A program made the translations under genes and the position numbers. A DNA stretch of 64,000 nt from Sipunculus nudus (taxonomy: Eukaryota; Annelida; Sipuncula; Golfingiida; Sipunculidae). The notes below the pieces were generated by a model that worked only from the letters and a program-made list of their open reading frames with translations, did not search any database and had not been told where the DNA came from. How positions within the stretch are numbered: the stretch's first letter is position 1; each line of letters opens with the position of its first letter. Of this stretch, positions 59,501 to 64,000 are shown piece after piece. The DNA is taken from NCBI GenBank assembly GCA_026874595.1, contig CM049310.1, positions 374,001-438,000 on the forward strand. Reading direction: 5' to 3'.

Positions 59501-62500
59501 GTGCGTGGTGACAAGGCATCAAGTTAGCTCTGGACATCCTCTATGGTATACAGATGTTCCGTGCTTGGTGACAAGGCATCAAGTTAGCTCTGGACATCCT
59601 CTATGGTATACAGATGTTCCGTGCGTGGTGACAAGGCAACAAGTTAGCTCTCGACATCCTCTATAGTGTACAGATGTTCCGTGCGTGGTGACAAGGCATC
59701 AAGTTAGCTCTCGACATCCTCTATGGTATACAGATGTTCCGTGCGTGGTGACAAGGCATCAAGTTAGCTCTCGACATCCTCTATGGTATACAGATGTTCC
59801 GTGCGTGGTGACAAGGCAACAAGTTAGCTCTCGATATCCTCTATGGTATACAGATGTTCCGTGCGTGGTGACAAGGCATCAAGTTAGCTCTGGACATCCT
59901 CTATGGTATACAGATGTTCCGTGCGTGGTGACAAGGCATCAAGTTAGCTCTGGACATCCTCTATGGTATACAGATGTTCCGTGCGTGGTGACAAGGTATC
60001 AAGTTAGCTCTGGACATCCTCTATGGTATACAGATGTTCCGTGCGTGGTGACAAGGCATCAAGTTAGCTCTGGACATCCTCTATGGTATACAGATGTTCC
60101 GTGCGTGGTTACAAGGCATCAAGTTAGCTCTCGACATCCTCTATGGTATACAGATGTTCTGTGGGTGGTGACAAGGCATCAAGTTAGCTCTGGACATCCT
60201 CTATGGTATACAGATGTTCCGTGCGTGGTGACAAGGCAACAAGTTAGCTCTCGATATCCTCTATGGTATACAGATGTTCTGTGCGTGGTGACAAGGCATC
60301 AAGTCAGCTCTGGACATCCTCTAGGGTATACAGATGTTCCGTGCGTGGTGACAAGGCAACAAGTTAGCTCTGGACATCCTCTATGGTATACAGATGTTCC
60401 GTGCGTGGTGACAAGGCAACAAGTTAGATTTCGACATCCTCTATGGTATACAGATGTTCCGTGCGTGGTGACCAGGCAACAAGTTAGCTCTCGACATCCT
60501 CTATGGTATACAGATGTTCCGTGCGTGGTGACAAGGCATCAAGTTAGCTCTGGACATCCTCTATGGTATACAGATGTTCCGTGCGTGGTGACAAGGCAGC
60601 AAGTTAGCTCTGGACATCCTCTATGGTATACAGATGTTCCGTGCTTGGTGACAAGGCAACAAGTTGGCTCTGGACATCCTCTATGGTATACAGATGTTCC
60701 GTGCGTGGTGACAAGGCAACAAGTTAGCTCTCGATATTCTCTATGGTGTACAGATGTTCCGTGCGTGGTGACAAGGCATCAAGTTAGCTCTGGACATCCT
60801 CTATGGTATACAGATGTTCCGTGCGTGGTGACAAGACATCAAGTTAGCTCTCGACATCCTCTATGGTATACAGATGTTCCGTGCGTGGTGACAAGGCAAC
60901 AAGTTAGCGCTCGATATCCTCTATGGTATACAGATGTTCCGTGCGTGGTGACAAGGCATCAAGTTAGCTCTGGACATCCTCTATGGTATACAGATGTTCC
61001 GTCCTTGGTGACAAGGCATCAAGTTAGCTCTGGACATCCTCTATGGTATACAGATGTTCCGTGCGTGGTGACAAGGCAACAAGTTAGCTCTCGACATCCT
61101 CTATGGTGTACAGATGTTCCGTGCGTGGTGACAAGGCATCAAGTTAGCTCTCGACATCCTCTATGGTATACAGATGTTCCGTGCGTGGTGACAAGGCATC
61201 AAGTTAGCTCTCGGCATCCTCTATGGTATACAGATGTTCCGTGCGTGGTGACAAGGCAACAAGTTAGCTCTCGATATCCTCTATGGTATACAGATGTTCC
61301 GTGCGTGGTGACAAGGCATCAAGTTAGCTCTGGACATCCTCTATGGTATACAGATGTTCCGTGCGTGGTGACAAGGCATCAAGTTAGCTCTGGACATCCT
61401 CTATGGTATACAGATGTTCCGTGCGTGGTGACAAGGTATCAAGTTAGCTCTGGACATCCTCTATGGTATACAGATGTTCCGTGCGTGGTGACAAGGCATC
61501 AAGGTAGCTCTGGACATCCTCTATGGTATACAGATGTTCCGTGCGTGGTGACAAGGCAACAAGTTAGCTCTCGATATCCTCTATGGTATACAGATGTTCC
61601 GTGCGTGGTGACAAGGCATCAATTTAGCTCTGGACATCCTCTATGGTATACAGATGTTCCGTGCTTGGTGACAAGGCATCAAGTTAGCTCTCGACATCCT
61701 CTATGGTATACAGATGTCCCGTGCGTGGTGACAAGGCATCAAGTTAGCTCTGGACATCCTCTATGGTATACAGATGTTCCGTGCTTGGTGACAAGGCATC
61801 AAGTTAGCTCTCGACATCCTCTATGGTAGTATACAGATGTTCCGTGCGGGGTGACAAGGCATCAAGTTAGCTCTGGACATCCTCTATGGTATACAGATGT
61901 TCCGTGCGTGGTGACAAGGCATCAAGTTAGCTTTGGACATCCTCTATGGTATACAGATGTTCCGTGCGTGGTGACAAGGCATCAAGTTAGCTCTGGACAT
62001 CCTCTATGGTATACAGATGTTCCGTGCGTGGTGACAAGGCAACAAGTTAGCTCTCGATATCCTCTATGGTATACAGATGTTCCGTGCGTGGTGACAAGGC
62101 ATCAATTTAGCTCTGGACATCCTCCATGGTATACAGATGTTCCGTGCTTGGTGACAAGGCATCAAGTTAGCTCTCGACATCCTCTATGGTATACAGATGT
62201 CCCGTGCGTGGTGACAAGGCATCAAGTTAGCTCTGGACATCCTCTATGGTATACAGATGTTCCGTGCTTGGTGACAAGGCATCAAGTTAGCTATCGACAT
62301 CCTCTATGGTAGTATACAGATGTTCCGTGCGTGGTGACAAGGCATCAAGTTAGCTCTGGACATCCTCTATGGTATACAGATGTTCCGTGCGTGGTGACAA
62401 GGCATCAAGTTAGCTCTGGACATCCTCCATGGTATACAGATGTTCCGTGCGTGGTGACAAGGCATCAAGTTAGCTCTGGACATCCTCTATGGTATACAGA

Positions 62501-64000
62501 TGTTCCATGCGTGGTGACAAGGCATCAAGTAAGCTCTGGACATCCTCTATGGTATACAGATGTTCCGTGCGTGGTTACAAGGCATCAAGTTAGCTCTCGA
62601 CATCCTCTATGGTATACAGATGTTCCGTGGGTGGTGACAAGGCATCAAGTTAGCTCTGGACATCCTCTATGTTATACAGATGTTCCGTGCTTGGTGACAA
62701 GGCATCAAGTTAGCTCTGGACATCCTCTATGATATACAGATGTTCCGTGCGTGGTGACAAGGCAACAAGTTAGCTCTCGATATCCTCTATGGTATACAGA
62801 TGTTCCGTGCGTGATGACAAGGCATCAAGTTAGCTCTGGACATCCTCTATGGTATACAGATGTTCCGTGCGTGGTGACAAGGCAGCAAGTTAGGTCTGGA
62901 CATCCTCTATGGTATACAGATGTTCCGTGCTTGGTGACAAGGCATCAAGTTAGATTTCGACATCCTCTATGGTATACAGATGTTCCGTGCGTGGTGACAA
63001 GGCAACAAGTTAGCTCTCGATATCCTCTATGGTGTACAGATGTTCCGTGCGTGGTGACAAGGCATCAAGTTAGCTCTGGACATCCTCTATGGTATACAGA
63101 TGTTCCGTGCGTGGTGACAAGACATCAAGTTAGCTCTCGACATCCTCTATGGTATACAGATGTTCCGTGCGTGGTGAGAAGGCATCAAGTTAGCTCTGGA
63201 CATCCTCTATGGTCTACAGATGTTCCGTGGGTGGTGACAAGGCATCAAGTTAGCTCTCGATATCCGCTATGGTATACAGATGTTCCGTGCGTGGTGACAA
63301 GGCATCAAGTTAGCTCTGGACATCCTCTATGGTATACAGATGTTCCGTCCTTGGTGACAAGGCATCAAGTTAGCTCTGGACATCCTTTATGGTATACAGA
63401 TGTTCCGTGCGTGGTGACAAGGCAACAAGTTAGCTCTCGACATCCTCTATGGTGTACAGATGTTCCGTGCGTGGTGACAAGGCATCAAGTTAGCTCTCGA
63501 CATCCTCTATGGTATACAGATGTTCCGTGCGTGGTGACAAGGCATCAAGTTAGCTCTCGACATCCTCTATGGTATACAGATGTTCCGTGCGTGGTGACAA
63601 GGCAACAAGTTAGCTCTCGATATCCTCTATGGTATACAGATGTTCCGTGCGTGGTGACAAGGCATCAAGTTAGCTCTGGACATCCTCTATGGTATACAGA
63701 TGTTCCGTGCGTGGTGACAAGGCATCAAGTTAGCTCTGGACATCCTCTATGGTATACAGATGTTCCGTGCGTGGTGACAAGGTATCAAGTTAGCTCTGGA
63801 CATCCTCTATGGTATACAGATGTTCCGTGCGTGGTGACAAGGCATCAAGGTAGCTCTGGACATCCTCTATGGTATACAGATGTTCCGTGCGTGGTACAAG
63901 GCATCAAGTTAGCTCTCGACATCCTCTATGGTATACAGATGTTCTGTGGGTGGTGACAAGGCATCAAGTTAGCTCTGGACATCCTCTATGGTATACAGAT
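56573..64000 (+). repeat. 60-bp satellite array, about 124 units, running off the window
   Basis: The unit starts CAAGTTAGCTCTGGACATCC and contains TATGGTATACAGATGTTCCG and TGCGTGGTGACAAGGCAT. Nearly all units are exactly 60 bp. Exceptions include +1 near 56803, a TAG-containing 3-bp insertion at about 58284, 61827 and 62311, and -1 near 63895. Variable sites are CAT/CAA in GGCA[T/A]C, G/C and AC/AT in CT[G/C]GA[C/T]ATCC, and G/T in GTGC[G/T]TGG. One frame reads a 20-residue repeat (SSGHPLWYTDVPCVVTRHQV and variants) without stops for up to 714 codons; the other two plus-strand frames contain TGA or TAG in each unit. In-frame stops interrupt it at about 57522, 58284 and elsewhere, so I treat it as satellite DNA, not a gene. 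Confidence 0.95.

Noticed and set aside
59685-61829. A 714-residue repetitive protein gene
   Set aside because: The frame is a consequence of a 60-bp unit lacking stops in one frame. It has no start signal or unique ends, is broken by in-frame stops and frameshifts elsewhere in the same array, and its variants are mostly amino-acid changing.

Overview
The window is animal nuclear DNA: AT-rich, intron-rich, with spliceosomal introns of 6-11 kb, many dispersed and tandem repeats, and almost no long open frames outside repeats. The repeat style (dispersed elements full of AGGTCA half-sites, CTCAGCTG-bounded elements with runs of CCGTCCGT) looks to me like a mollusc, most likely a bivalve. That assignment is inference from sequence style, not a database match.

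Two genes can be supported. (1) On the + strand, three exons (2547-2581, 9035-9220, 20241-20837) splice in frame into an ionotropic glutamate receptor (iGluR) ligand-binding domain. It keeps the S1 and S2 lobes, the ligand Pro/Thr/Arg, an Asp at the Glu705 position and the S2 disulfide cysteines. The membrane pore (M1-pore-M2-M3) is missing, and one exon runs straight from S1 into S2. M4 and the cytoplasmic tail are replaced by a short tail resembling a GPI-anchor signal. The 5' end (signal peptide, any amino-terminal domain) was not found and may lie before the window. (2) On the - strand, 45752-45156 is the terminal exon of a Tctex1-type dynein light chain (DYNLT family).

Layout. 1-2546: upstream non-coding DNA with a dispersed repeat and a TA microsatellite. 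2582-9034: intron with a 31-bp minisatellite, a 2.2-kb terminal-inverted-repeat element (3442-5619) carrying a heat-shock-like promoter and a nested element, and repeat fragments. 9221-20240: 11-kb intron packed with at least four dispersed elements. 20838-26170: 3' flank, an 18-copy 65-bp minisatellite and a GC-rich island. 26178-31347: two AGGTCA-rich elements forming a 2,438-bp tandem duplication. 31348-45155: mostly featureless DNA with a third CTCAGCTG element, a 45-bp minisatellite open on both strands, a CpG-rich repeat with a TATA-type promoter, and a 31-bp minisatellite. 45156-56572: the DYNLT exon, its presumed intron, weak exon candidates and one more dispersed element. 56573-64000 and beyond: a 60-bp satellite of about 124 copies with nested higher-order duplications, whose 20-codon translation is open in only one frame.

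The most interesting item is the pore-less iGluR-like gene, a natural counterpart of the soluble S1S2 constructs used in structural biology. Next are the dispersal of nuclear-receptor half-sites and of one conserved palindrome by several repeat families, the promoter carried inside a transposon-like element, and the mosaic structure of the 60-bp satellite.
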